A stretch of 17,739 bases of DNA from Acanthamoeba lenticulata (GCA_002179805.1 NAVB01001503.1:1-17739), one strand, 5' to 3'. Positions 9,101 through 17,739 are shown, counted from the first letter of the stretch. A program made the numbers and translations. The notes: generated from the sequence alone by a model not told the origin.

Positions 9101-12100
9101 CGCGCGCGCGCACGAGTGAGGCGCCGCTTCACGACCCAACCACGAGCGAGAAGTGGGGAGCGGACCTTGGCCGGGTCGGGGTCGGCGCACGCGTCGACGA
9201 GCTGGCGGATGTGGTAGGGGCAGACCTCGGGCAGCTCGATCGAGTGCCAGTCCTCCATCGCCGCGTTCGAGTTGTAAAACACCTTCACCAGCGTTTTCTG
9301 TTTGTGCGCGTGCGCGCGTGCGTGTGCGGTGAGCGGCCTTGCCGCGCGCACGAGGACAGGGCGAACAGGGCAAGAGGGCGGCGCACTCGTATCGTCTTGC
9401 CGAAGCCGTAGATGTCGGAGGCCTTGGTGGGCTCGCCGCCCCGCGCCACCTCTGCCGCGGCGTCATGAGGGAGGAGCAAGGACGAAAGAGAGAAAGAGAC
9501 AGAAAGAGAGAAAGAGAGAGAGCGCGTACCGGGCGCCTTGTAGCGCTGGGCGGAGGACTTGGCGGCGGTAGAGGGCGACGAGATGAGCGCCGACGCGCGG
9601 CCAAAGGACATGCCCACGAGCAGCGCCTTCTCCTGCCTCCGTCCGCGCAGCTCCTGCACCACCACGTTCCCTGTTTTCCCGCCACAAATTTATTTAATGA
9701 TTAATTTAATTTGCCAATTAAATCTCAATTGAAAATTAAAATAATATGAAAAAACACAAAAAAAAAGAAGACGAGGTACCCGGTTTGATGTTCTTGTGGA
9801 TAAAGCCCAGGACGTGGAGGTAGCGGATGGCCTTGGCGATGTCGTTCAGCAGCTGGAGGGCCCGCAGGAAGCCCACCTCCTCGGTCGACCACAGGACCTT
9901 CTCCAGCGTCCGCGGGTAGAACGGCCGCACGACCTGCAGCCAACCGGAAAAAGCAAAATAAAACCCAATCAGGCACGCTTGTTCCATTGCAACGGAAGCG
10001 CCGTGATTGGCCGCGGCAGCAGACCTGGAAGGGGTTGTCGGCGCGGGGCAGGAGGTCCTCGGTGACGTAGGCGCCCAGGATCTTGACGATCTGCTTGCAG
10101 CCGCTGGTGAGCACCAGCGCCGCGAGCTCGCGCCGGAACTCGTGGGGCGACCACCCGACGTAGTACTTGACGGCCACGGCCTTGCCGCGCCAGTTGCCCA
10201 CGCGGATGTTGCCCACCGCCGGATTGGCGCACTCGAGCCGCTCCACGGGCCTGTGTGTGTCGACACGACGCGACAAAGCCGTTTGGCGCTGCTCAGCCAA
10301 GGCGGCGGAGGCGGCGAAGCGCAACTTGGCGGTGAGTCGTACCGGTGGAGGAGGGCGCGGCCCTTGTTGATGTCGCGGTACAGCGGCGCCAGCATGAGCG
10401 CCAGGACCTCGGCGGCGTCCGGCCGCCTGGCGCACGCGCGTGAGAATGACAAAAATGATGAGAATAAAAACAAGAAAAAGGATGAAAAAGAGGTAACAAA
10501 CGCACTTGATGGTGGCGGCGATGTAGCGGTGGATCCGCACGATGTCCCACCGGTGGCAGATCGGGCAGCAGAACAGCTTCACCGTCGCGTTGATCTTCTC
10601 GGCGAAGGCGCGTTCGCTGTCCTGCTGGTCTGCCGTTTGGCCCGCCACGTCAGCCGCCGTTGGCATCAGCACCGGCTTGACGGGCTTGGCCACCGGCACA
10701 TCCTCCTCGTCGTCCTCGTCTTCTTCATCGTCGTCATCGTTGTTGTTGATCGACCTGAGCTTGTCCTTGCCCTTGTCCGAGCGGATCCGGTCGCGGACCT
10801 CGCGCTCCAGCAGCCGCACGCGCTCGCCGTAGGCCCCGACCTTGTAGAGCTCGCCCACGTCGCTCCGCATGTTGAGCGGCGTCGATGGCGCCGATGACGA
10901 CGACGACGACGTGGCCTGCGGCGACCCCAACGCCGCCGTGAGCGCCGACCACGACGCGCCCTTCCACGCCAGTGACGGCCGCCCGCCGCTGCCTCCGGTG
11001 GCCTTCTCGCGCTCCTCCTTGCGCTCGCGCTGCCTGGCGGCGGTGCGCTCGGTGCGCCAGGCGCACACGTCGTCCTCGAGGAACTGCTCGAGCTGCGAGA
11101 GGCTGCGGCAGCAGACGGCGCAGATCGGGTGGCCGCACAGCGGCAGCCGTATGCTCTTGTCGCTCAGGCACAGCACGCACACGAGGTCGCCCTGCGTCGC
11201 CGCAGCGGCCTGGCGCGGGCTCGTGGCCCCGCCGCCGCGCGGGCTCGTTCGGGGCCGCGTGGGCGACGACCCGCGTCGATGCGTCGTCGTTGCCGTCGTC
11301 GGCGTCATCGTGCCCGAGTCCGTCTGGGCCGCCTGGACGTTGCCCATGCTCTTGCTCCGGTCCCGCATCTCCGTCCGTCGCCGCAGCTCCTCCTCGGCCG
11401 ACATGTGCACGTTGGGGCTCGACACAAAGAGCAGGTTCTGCCAAAGAGGGAAGGGCGGCCACGTCACGCTGACGTCAGCACACAAAGGTCGCGCGCTGGC
11501 GGGAAAAAAGGGGGCGCGGGTACGGGTGCCGCGGCGTGGCGGGGGGAAGTGGCTGGGGCACAGGTAGCCGCCTGGTAAGGCCTATAGCAGAGGACGCTGA
11601 AGAGACGCTCGACCTCGTACTCGCCGATCTCGCGCTTGAGGTCGTGCAGGTTGGCCAGATGGGCGTAGACCGGGAACATGGACGACAGCTTCTGCAGGCT
11701 CGCGCGGTCCCGTCCGGCGGCGCCCTCCTCATGGTCGTCGCTACCGCCTCCGCCGCCATTTCTGTCGACCTCTGCTAAGGCCTTGGCCCTGCGCTCGCGC
11801 CATCGCCGGCTGCCGCGCTTCTGCTGCTGCTGTTGCTGCTGCTTGCGCTTGCCGCTGGCCTGGAGCCTGCTGGCGCCGTCGCCGTCGCCGTCGGCCCTCG
11901 ACGGCGCGTCGCCCGCGGCGTCATTGTCGCCGCCACTCGCAACGGCGTCGTCCCCGACGCTGGCGTGCGCGATGGGATCGTCGGCGAAGCGCGCGAGGTA
12001 GGTGGCCAGGTGGGCCAGCGAGACGCAGCAGCCGGTGGCCTCGATGATCTCCGCGCACCACAGGGCAAACTCCTCGTAGCGGTAGGCCGAGGAGCTCTTG

Positions 12101-15100
12101 GCCCGCTGGTGCGACCTCTTCTTGCGCGTCCTGCATGCCACCACGTCGCGGCCATGAATCCCATGCGCATAGTTTGAATTCCAGTCGAGCGAGGGGAGTC
12201 CTACCCGAGGCCAGTGTCGTCGGCAGGCTCGGTGTAGGAAAGGGTCAGGAACTGGTCCCGCACGAACAGATTGCAGCCGTCGAGCAGGGCGCCCAGCACG
12301 TCCGACACCGCCTCAGGCTCGACTGACCACTCCACACAGAATTCCTGTTTTATTTACATAAAGATGAACATTTTCGATCCAATTTTTGTTTTTTTTTTTA
12401 AAAAAAATATAAAGTGGCCAACGTACCTGGAGGTAGTGGACGAAGCTCTCGGTGACGACGTACTTCCACAGGGACGCCATGAGCGACCGGTTGTTGGACT
12501 CGTCCAGATGGACCGCGCTATGACGCACGCTCACGGGTCAGCCGAGAACGACCCCAGTAGGGCGGGGGAGCAGGCACCTGTTGAAGTACTGCTGGGTCTT
12601 GATGAGGCGGATGAGCTTCTGGACGGCGCCGTAGGCTTCGCCCTTGAACGCGTCGACCGTCACCAGCTGCTCGCGGCTGCGCAGCACATACGCGCACACA
12701 TGCCAGCGGCGCCGCGTAAGCACACGTTATGACCGTGGTACTGACATGCTGGCTCAGCAAAGGGACGTACTTGGCGGCAGAGAGCATGGCGGCCAGGGCC
12801 CCGGTGTCGGTCTTCTCGCGGCGCCAGTGCTCGTACATGGTCGACAGCAGGACGGACCAGCCGAGCTGAAGTATTCAAAGTATGTTTGAATGATCACCAT
12901 TCCTGTACAGCGGGAAGAAGGGGGAAGGGGAAGGGTCGTACCACCGACTGGCGAGGCGGGAGGAGGAACTCGCGGAAGCGGCCGCGCCAGAACTGGCAGA
13001 GGAGGTTGTTCTCGGGCAGGTCCTTTCCGTTGTTCTCCACAAACACCAGCGCGTCTACTCGCGTAGAACACAAAATTTACATATTTGTAATTCCAAAAGA
13101 AAAGAAAAGAAAAGAAAAGAAAAGAAAAGAAAAGAAACCAAAAATAATTGGGTCAGATAAGATAGAATAAGATAGATCACAATAAGATTAAAATAAGATC
13201 TTAAATAGAAAGAAAGCGCGAACCAGAGGTGCTGCGAGCAAAGTAGAGCGGGTGGGGCAGGGCGTTGGCGATGCGCTTGGCGTCGTAGTTGATGTTGTAG
13301 TGAACCAACACGAACTCCTCCAGGAAGTACACCGCCGACCTGCAGTCGATTCGTTAGAAAAGTTCTTCATCTCGTCCTCCTCCAACTTGGGCGGCGGCGA
13401 GAGGCTGTACCTGTTGGTGTCGCCCTTGTAGAGGAATTGGGCGCCGTTCTGCTCGAGGCAGAAGAAAAGGATGGCCAGCGGGTGCGTCAGCTCCTTCCCG
13501 GGCCACCGCTCCGGGCCCGCCGCGCTATGTTACGTGTGCCAAGAGAATAGATCAGCGTGTGTGGCGCTGAAGGGGCGTAGTGATAGTGATGTGTTTTATA
13601 AGGAGGGAGAGAGTACCTCTCCCTGATGTCGGCGATCTTGTAGAGGTCGGCGGCCTGCTCGCGCGTGTGGCGGCCGATCACAGAGATCACCGTCACGGGC
13701 CTGCCCTCGCCCCCCAACGAGAGGTATCGCGTCAGCGAACAGGCGGGGAGGGGTGGGGAGGGGAAGCAAGCAGGAGACGAGAGGCCAAAAGTACTTGGCG
13801 TAGGCGGGGTTGTCCCGGAAGCGCGAGATGAAGCGGCGCACGTTGAGGGCGAGATACTCCTCCTCCGACGTCGACAGCAGCTGGAAGTTGACCGTCGCCT
13901 CCACCCGCTTCTTGCAAATGGGACACCTAATTTTAAAATTAGTAAAAAAAATTGCAAAACGAGTTCTAAAATAATAAAATAATAAAATAATAAAATAATA
14001 AAAAAATGGCGTACCGGGCGTTGAGCTTGACGAGCTTCTCGATGCAGTACTGGCAGAACGGGTGGCCGCAGAACATGAGGCGGCCGCGGCACTGGTTGGT
14101 CTGGCAGATGAAGCAGACCTCGCTGTTGAGGGCCTTGGGCGAGACCGACTCGACCAGGAGCAGCAGCCGGCTGAAGAACTCGAGCGGCTGGTACTGCAGC
14201 TTGTTGTAGGCCGCGTGCTCCCGGATGAAGAGCTCGCACAGGTGCGACTCGAGCTCGGCCTCGTCCTCATACTCCTGGAGAAGAAGAAGAAGAAACCGCC
14301 ATCAGCGTCATCATCATCATCAACAACAACAACAGCCTGTCAACGGCTTTGGCAGGCGCGAGGCGGCGACGCGTGCCTGGAAGGGTCCGTCCCACACGTT
14401 GAGCTGGGAGGCCATCTTCCGATAGAAGAGCTTCCCAAACTGTCTGCGGGCCTTGGCCCACATCACCCTGCGATGGCCATCATGTCCGCGATCATGATGA
14501 CGATGATGATGGTGAGGACAAGGACGCCCAGAGGTTCTGCTGAAGAAAGGAGGGCCCGTACCGCGGGTAGAAGGGAAGGTTGGAGGCCTCGGAGACCCAG
14601 ATGTCGGTCTGGCTGCGGTGCGAGATGTGGCCGTTGCGCACCTGCGTGCAGTAGATCGGCATCCCCTCGCCGTCCACGCACTCGGGTCGCTTGGCCGAGC
14701 ACGGGCCCACCTGTCGACATTCATTGTTCAAATTGCTTTGATTAATCAAAATAAAAACAAAACCCAAAAGGGGACGAACCTCGTGGAAGCGCTGCCAGAT
14801 GAAGCCGACGAGGCTGCGGTAGAGCTTGTGCTCTTCGAATTCCACCTGCTTTGTCTTCTCGTGCTCGAGCAGCGACGTCCTCGACGGCGACCCGGGCGGC
14901 GAGAGATGGCCCGTGGCCTGCACCACCAACCGCCACGACCACGACCACCATCAGGAAGGGCCCCAACATCTGGCGGGAGCCGCGGCGGCCGGCGGGGGCG
15001 GGACAGACCTCGCTGTGCACCTTCTCGAGGGCGCCGCGGTAGGGCGACGAGGGGCCGCTGGGCGACACGAGCGCCGAGTACAAGTTGCGCAGCAGCGAGC

Positions 15101-17681
15101 CGGTCAGGTCTGCTGCACCATACCACCATCACGGGAATGAACGCATCGGCGTCGGGATCAGCGGCGCCGCCAGTACAAAAGGCCCCATGCCTCGCCCGCG
15201 CAAGTCTTGGCACAAGCGGCGGCACGCACCTTTGCCGCTGAACGGCGTGTCGCTGCTCGCGGCCCGCGTGCGGAGGAGGCCCGAGATGCTCAGCGACTGG
15301 ATGTCAGGACCGCCAAGGGCACGTCGCCACTCGTGAGTGACGTCACGCAAGGGGGGAAGGAGGCGAGCACGTACGGGTATGGGTTCCTCGCCCTCATGGC
15401 CCTCGTCGGCAATCGAGGAGAGCATGCCGTCGACGACCTTGTTCATCTGCGGCAGGAACTGGGACAGCAGCGCCTCGTTGTTGGCCGCGACCGTCATCAT
15501 CGCCAGCAGCTTGACCGAGGCTGCGACCGCCAGGCACACGATCAAAATAAATAATAAAAAAAGCAGGCAATCATAAGAATGTCAGCTATGCGGGCATGTC
15601 ATGAAAAAAGCGAGGACGAGCTCACCCTCGCAGGCGCGCTTGTAGCTGTCCCAGCGGCCCTCGGACGGCGTGTCGTCGTAGATCGAATGGAAAAAGTCGA
15701 CGATGACGGACTCGAGCTTGTACTGGGGCCCGATCTTGAGGGACACCTCGTAGGGGGTCACCTTGAGCTCCTGGTGGAAGTTGTACACGATCCACCGGAA
15801 CTTGTCGCCCCACTGCGCCCGGTTCAGGTTGCTGCGCGCGCGGTCGTCGAGGTCAACGTCAACCATTCTCACCCGCTCACCAGCGACGTTGACAACAACG
15901 ATGGCGATGACGACGGCGACAACAGTGAGAAAGGAGAACACAAGAAAGACGACGAACCTGTTGTGCTGCTGGCGGATCTGCTCCTGCTCCTGGAGGAGGA
16001 GCTCGAGGTGGAGCTTGAGGACGTTGATCTGCTGGAGGAACCTAAAGTAGTTCTTCTCGGTGCCCTTGTCCGGGATGTAGACGCACACGACGCGCAGGAA
16101 GGCCTGGCCGAGCAGCTTGTTCTTGTCGTGCGTCTCCAGGTAGAGCCGCGTCGTCTCCTCGACCGACATCTCGAGGTCGTTGATGGTGCATTTGTTGCAG
16201 ACGATGAGCAGTGACGGCGGGAAGGACGACGCCACGCCCGTCGTCGACTGCTGCGCAAACTCGAGCATGTGCTTGAACGGGCTCCGGCGGGCAAAGTTGG
16301 CCTCGTCGACGTAAATGATGACGTTGGAGATCGTGTAGCACAGGCGGGGCAGCTTGTTGACGTTGCTCAGCCGCTGCTTGATGTTGTGGATCGACAGCTT
16401 CCGCACGTCCTTGGCCGTCACCGGCGTGTTGGGCGACGCGTCGATGCCCTCGACGTCGAGGATGAGGATGCGCTTGGAGGACACCTGCTCCTTGAGCGTG
16501 GTCGTCGACAGAAACATGATGTCATCGTACATGTTGACCTGCATAAAGAAAAGCAAGAAAATGCATGGAATGCACTGGTCAGTCCCGCATTCTTGCCATT
16601 CTTCTCTCTGGCGGTGGGCTTTCCGTGTACGTTGTTGGTGGTCGGCTGGAAGACGCCTTTCTGGGAGACGCGGGGCCGCTGCGGCATGTGCGGGTACATG
16701 TGGCAGATCAGCGTCGACTTGCCTGCAAGGACCAGACGAGGCCGACGCCATTGATGATGATGATGATGATCAGCGACTGCCCCACTCCACCAGGCTTGTG
16801 AAGCGGGCGGTGCACGTACCCGAGTGCGTGGGGCCCACGAAGGAGACGACGCGCGACGTCTGCTTGGGGTAGTTCCGCAGGACCTCGGAGAGGAGGTCCT
16901 CGTTGATGTCGAAGCGATTGGCCTCGGTGACCTGGAGCAGCTCGGTCTCGAGCTCGCGCACGCTGGGCACGTCGGTCGTGGCCGACAGGTGCTCGCACAG
17001 GACCTGCAGGTTGTTCCGGTAGTCCTCCGTGGTCTCCAGCAGGCGCTCGATCTCCTCCTTGGAGCCCCGGAACATCGGGTAGTTGGTCTGGTAGATGTGT
17101 CTGGCCGCACGCACACGCACACGCGCGCGTTCATCCGCCGCACACGCGACCGCACACACACACACACACACACGCACGTGAGCCGCCGCGCGTCTGGGCC
17201 AGGGAGCGAAGGCGGCGCGATACCGGCGCAGCTTGTTGGCGAGCTTGTGAAGGCGGGTCATCTTGGTGATGACGATGGGCGTGTTGAGCGGGACGCCGTT
17301 GGCCAGAAACTCGATGTCGTTGTACTTGCGCTGGAGCTTCTCGATGGAGAAGCTCTGGATCTGGTGGATCTCCTTGACGATAATCTGCGCGTACTTTTCG
17401 TTGCCGTTGAGGATGGCCGTCAGGTCCTCCAGCGGCACGCTCTTGAGCGTCTCGTAGTTGCAGATGTGACATTCCCTGCATTCCACGACAGAGAGAGCGA
17501 CACCATTAACGTGGTTGATGACGTCATGCTTGCAGCCAGCGAGGGCAGAGGCGCACTTGAGCTGCTCGGTGATCTGGGCCGACACGAGCGGGCTCTTGAG
17601 CTTGGGGATCATGCGCAGGAAGGCCTCGACGTCCATGTCCAGCGGCGACTCCTCGCTCCGGTAGATGTTGATCAACTCGCG
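6114..17681 (-). CDS. Giant multidomain protein: GTPase, two RINGs, pseudokinase, VPS9, transmembrane (5' partial)
   Basis: Minus-strand exons: 17224-17681, 16820-17100, 16631-16722, 15958-16538, 15626-15831, 15375-15520, 15230-15296, 15009-15109, 14780-14917, 14562-14710, 14371-14467, 14015-14274, 13795-13926, 13617-13700, 13411-13524, 13224-13339, 12942-13054, 12746-12865, 12578-12666, 12427-12517, 12205-12344, 11524-12130, 10506-11437, 10343-10426, 10025-10250, 9780-9933, 9530-9670, 9387-9451, 9166-9297, 8990-9093, 8796-8887, 8642-8724, 8472-8575, 8318-8391, 8055-8218, 7823-7954, 7645-7758, 7509-7567, 7304-7434, 7019-7194, 6837-6934, 6114-6741. These total 7875 bases, 2624 residues. Introns are 60-169 bases. 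The chain stays in frame throughout and ends at a TGA at 6114-6116. Several junctions fall inside recognisable motifs (GPTHSG/KST, the last cysteine pair of RING 1, the APE motif), which fixes those joins. The weakest joins are 11524/11437 (GC-rich intron), 14371/14274 (donor GTCGCC) and 7019/6934 (two possible acceptors). An AT-rich intron appears to continue past the right edge, so the N-terminus is missing. Residue numbers in the domain entries count from the first visible residue. No family for the whole protein is recognised. Confidence 0.8.
6321..6371 (-). other. C-terminal transmembrane segment of the giant protein
   Basis: Residues 2540-2556 read APTWVGPLLAIVGVVIY, a hydrophobic stretch flanked by acidic residues before it (EEAGEEEEVV) and basic residues after it (KRKFHFRK). 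By the positive-inside rule, the tail after the segment may face the cytosol, which would conflict with a cytosolic catalytic body unless the segment is a hairpin or a short anchor. A basic coiled coil (LKWQLRDLQEQQIQQKERER) and a proline/alanine-rich end follow. It is short for a full bilayer crossing, so a membrane-inserted hairpin is an alternative. Confidence 0.55.
6837..7758 (-). other. VPS9 domain of the giant protein
   Basis: Residues about 2225-2400 fit the VPS9 fold, which catalyses nucleotide exchange on Rab5-family GTPases at early endosomes. The helix SPYTKARLLREVFNDVV is followed by the signature GFDDTIAVIQYVLLKAQIP; compare GADDFLPVLIYVVLKA in Rabex-5, as remembered. The conserved aspartate pair is D2289-D2290. 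The tyrosine that normally helps catalysis in the following helix is not evident: the aligned stretch reads ELALRFVLGKL, where Rabex-5 has a YYFTNL-type motif. A helical bundle (residues about 2125-2225, with KLFIKFLLDFLVNLADDLSFF) precedes the domain. The fold assignment is fairly secure; exchange activity is uncertain. Confidence 0.7.
7269..7287 (+). repeat. TTG trinucleotide run in an intron
   Basis: About six copies of TTG inside the intron 7195-7303 of the giant gene, read as CAA on the coding strand. It is not translated in my model. Confidence 0.8.
8222..8312. repeat. CA/CG alternating tract in an intron
   Basis: Almost the whole intron 8219-8317 is alternating purine-pyrimidine sequence (ACACGC, CGCGCG). 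Such tracts can adopt Z-DNA. Similar TG/CG-rich stretches fill the introns at 6742-6836 and around 9098-9118. Confidence 0.7.
9055..10216 (-). other. Pseudokinase domain (TKL-like) of the giant protein
   Basis: Residues about 1745-1985 follow the protein kinase plan. There is a degenerate glycine loop leading to NWRGKAVAVK (the VAIK lysine, K1761), a likely helix-C glutamate at 1774, and DIAKAIRYLHVLGFIHKN. Then come PGN at 1859-1861, APE at 1905-1907, DIYGFGKTI and DPDPAKRPRIEVV (the subdomain XI arginine). The catalytic loop is H1854-K-N1856 instead of HRD, and the metal-binding DFG is S1881-F-G1883. Both catalytic aspartates are therefore missing, and the glycine loop is reduced. The WRGK.VAVK style resembles tyrosine-kinase-like kinases. 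A scaffolding or allosteric role is expected; activity is unlikely. Confidence 0.8.
9483..9522 (+). repeat. GA-rich microsatellite in an intron
   Basis: A GAAAGAGA-type purine tract lies in the intron 9452-9529 and reads as a long pyrimidine tract on the coding strand. It may serve as an oversized polypyrimidine tract for splicing. Confidence 0.75.
10556..11179 (-). other. Second RING finger with a very long internal insertion
   Basis: C1481-x2-C1484-x10-C1495-x-H1497-x2-C1500-x2-C1503 (CVLC ... LCGHPICAVC) matches the first six ligands of a RING. The final pair, CPIC at 1685-1688, follows only after about 180 residues; a usual spacing is some tens at most. The insertion is low-complexity: basic (RTAARQRERKEER), serine-rich, then strongly acidic (NNNDDDDEEDEDDEED). 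All of this lies in one 932-base exon. An unrecognised intron within the insertion is possible. Confidence 0.65.
11819..11850 (-). repeat. Polyglutamine-coding CAG/CAA run
   Basis: Inside the 607-base exon 11524-12130 this run encodes seven consecutive glutamines (KRKQQQQQQQKR) in a low-complexity linker of the giant protein. It is preceded by an Asp/Gly/Ala-rich stretch and followed by a basic one. Length polymorphism would be expected. Confidence 0.85.
12205..13700 (-). other. Helical middle region between the two RINGs of the giant protein
   Basis: Residues roughly 903-1192, spread over nine short exons, plus part of the following long exon. Segments such as SAVYFLEEFVLVHYNINYD, LLCQFWRGRFREFL and KYVVTESFVHYLQ look like a folded, mostly helical domain. 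I see no catalytic motif and do not recognise a family. The exons are densely packed, with introns of 60-169 bases. Confidence 0.4.
13095..13137 (+). repeat. AAAAG pentanucleotide microsatellite in an intron
   Basis: About 8.5 perfect copies of AAAAG lie in the intron 13055-13223, the longest intron of the giant gene. On the coding strand they form a CTTTT pyrimidine tract. A looser AATAAGAT-type repeat follows at 13155-13200. Confidence 0.9.
13914..14115 (-). other. First RING finger (C3HC4) of the giant protein
   Basis: Residues 826-863 show a complete RING-HC pattern: C826-x2-C829-x11-C841-x-H843-x2-C846-x2-C849-x10-C860-x2-C863, including FCGHPFCQYC and RCPICKKR. An intron separates the last cysteine pair from the rest, and the phase-2 join restores Arg859 exactly. 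RING-HC domains recruit ubiquitin-charged E2 enzymes, so ubiquitin ligase activity is the natural inference. The upstream helix ending in LEFFSRLLLLVESV may be a linker. Confidence 0.85.
13967..14006 (+). repeat. Eight-base TAAAATAA repeat in an intron
   Basis: Four to five copies of an 8-base AT unit fill part of the intron 13927-14014, next to the donor that splits RING 1. The intron is almost pure A/T while both flanking exons are GC-rich. Confidence 0.85.
15958..16853 (-). other. Dynamin/GBP-like GTPase domain of the giant protein
   Basis: Residues about 236-470. G1 is GPTHSGKST at 242-250, split by an intron inside the Gly codon before the lysine. A likely switch I is QPTTNN at 272-277. 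G3 is RILILDVEG, with DxxG at 305-308; the LDVEG form resembles the GBP, atlastin and RHD3/Sey1 branch of the dynamin superfamily more than Ras-like proteins. The G4 candidate is LLIVCNKCT, with N392 and K393 but no aspartate at the usual NKxD position. An all-helical stretch (LKLHLELLLQEQEQIRQQH) follows. Family knowledge suggests GTP-driven oligomerisation at membranes. The branch assignment is an inference from motifs only; a generic P-loop NTPase is the alternative. Confidence 0.65.
17153..17173 (+). repeat. CA dinucleotide microsatellite in an intron
   Basis: About ten CA units in the intron 17101-17223, flanked by further CACACGC sequence, next to the exon that enters the GTPase domain. 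Confidence 0.9.
17460..17555 (-). other. Cys/His cluster near the visible N-terminus of the giant protein
   Basis: Residues 43-74 contain C43-x6-C50-x-H52-x4-H57-x10-C68-x2-C71-x2-C74, ending in ECRECHICN. The spacing suggests zinc binding but does not match B-box, RING or another pattern I know. The exon reads through without interruption; candidate short introns inside it would break the frame. It is followed by a helical region with EKLQRKYNDIEFL and TRLHKLANKLRRY. Confidence 0.45.
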
Positions 17682-17739
17682 CTGCGCCACCAAATCAGCA
17701 ATATAATAAAATATATCTTTTAAAATCAAATTTTAAAAT

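Noticed and set aside
10007..10897. Plus-strand open frame of 296 codons
   Set aside because: Antisense to the pseudokinase and second RING exons, with no recognisable features.
11438..11523. Gene boundary between a GTPase-RING gene and a RING-pseudokinase-VPS9 gene
   Set aside because: No stop is present and a donor (GTACCC) and acceptor (TTTGGCAG) of matching phase join the two halves. This remains the weakest place in the model, so I kept it as a caveat and not as a split.
16824..17723. Plus-strand open frame of 299 codons
   Set aside because: Antisense to the N-terminal exons of the giant protein; it includes the CA microsatellite as a His/Thr run.
17682..17739. Promoter at the right edge, with the giant gene starting within exon 17224-17681
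   Set aside because: The sequence is AT-rich and ends in a good acceptor (GTGGCGCAG), like the AT-rich introns elsewhere. The intergenic gaps here are not AT-rich. A start at the Met at residue 16 cannot be fully excluded.
1..17739. tRNA, rRNA, CRISPR, insertion sequence or viral genes
   Set aside because: No cloverleaf-like A/B box pair, rRNA segment, spaced repeat array, terminal inverted repeat or transposase/reverse transcriptase motif was seen by eye.

Overview
The window is nuclear DNA of an intron-rich protist with GC-rich exons. I infer an amoebozoan, perhaps Acanthamoeba-like; no rRNA or other decisive marker is present. I reconstruct 58 introns, most of them 59-126 bases long, some strikingly AT-rich and others full of CA, GA or AAAAG microsatellites. 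All four genes I can support lie on the minus strand, so transcription runs from high to low coordinates. The plus-strand open frames are shadows of these exons.

Layout, in coordinate order. (1) 286-2032: the mitochondrial 2-oxoglutarate/malate carrier, eight exons, 305 residues. (2) 2313-3012: a small atypical RING-like zinc-binding protein, four exons, 151 residues, with a 33-base microexon. (3) 3400-5415, plus an untranslated leader exon at about 5628: pyruvate kinase, seven coding exons, 522 residues. (4) 6114-17681 and onward past the right edge: one very large gene, 42 exons visible, 2624 residues in the window, 5' end missing.

The large gene is the main find. Splice phases can be matched at all 41 of its introns and no stop interrupts the chain. 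In protein order it encodes a Cys/His cluster, a dynamin/GBP-like GTPase domain (GPTHSGKST), a canonical C3HC4 RING, a long helical stretch, a second RING interrupted by about 180 residues, a kinase-fold domain whose catalytic aspartates are replaced (HKN for HRD, SFG for DFG), a VPS9 domain (the fold of Rab5-family exchange factors), an acidic linker, one transmembrane segment and a basic coiled-coil tail. I do not recognise this combination as a described family. As inference only, it looks like a membrane-anchored scaffold joining nucleotide-driven assembly, ubiquitin ligation and endosomal Rab activation, for example on phagosomes or endosomes.

The carrier and pyruvate kinase are ordinary central-metabolism genes. 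Nothing in the sequence links them functionally to the large gene. I saw no tRNA, rRNA, CRISPR or transposon.
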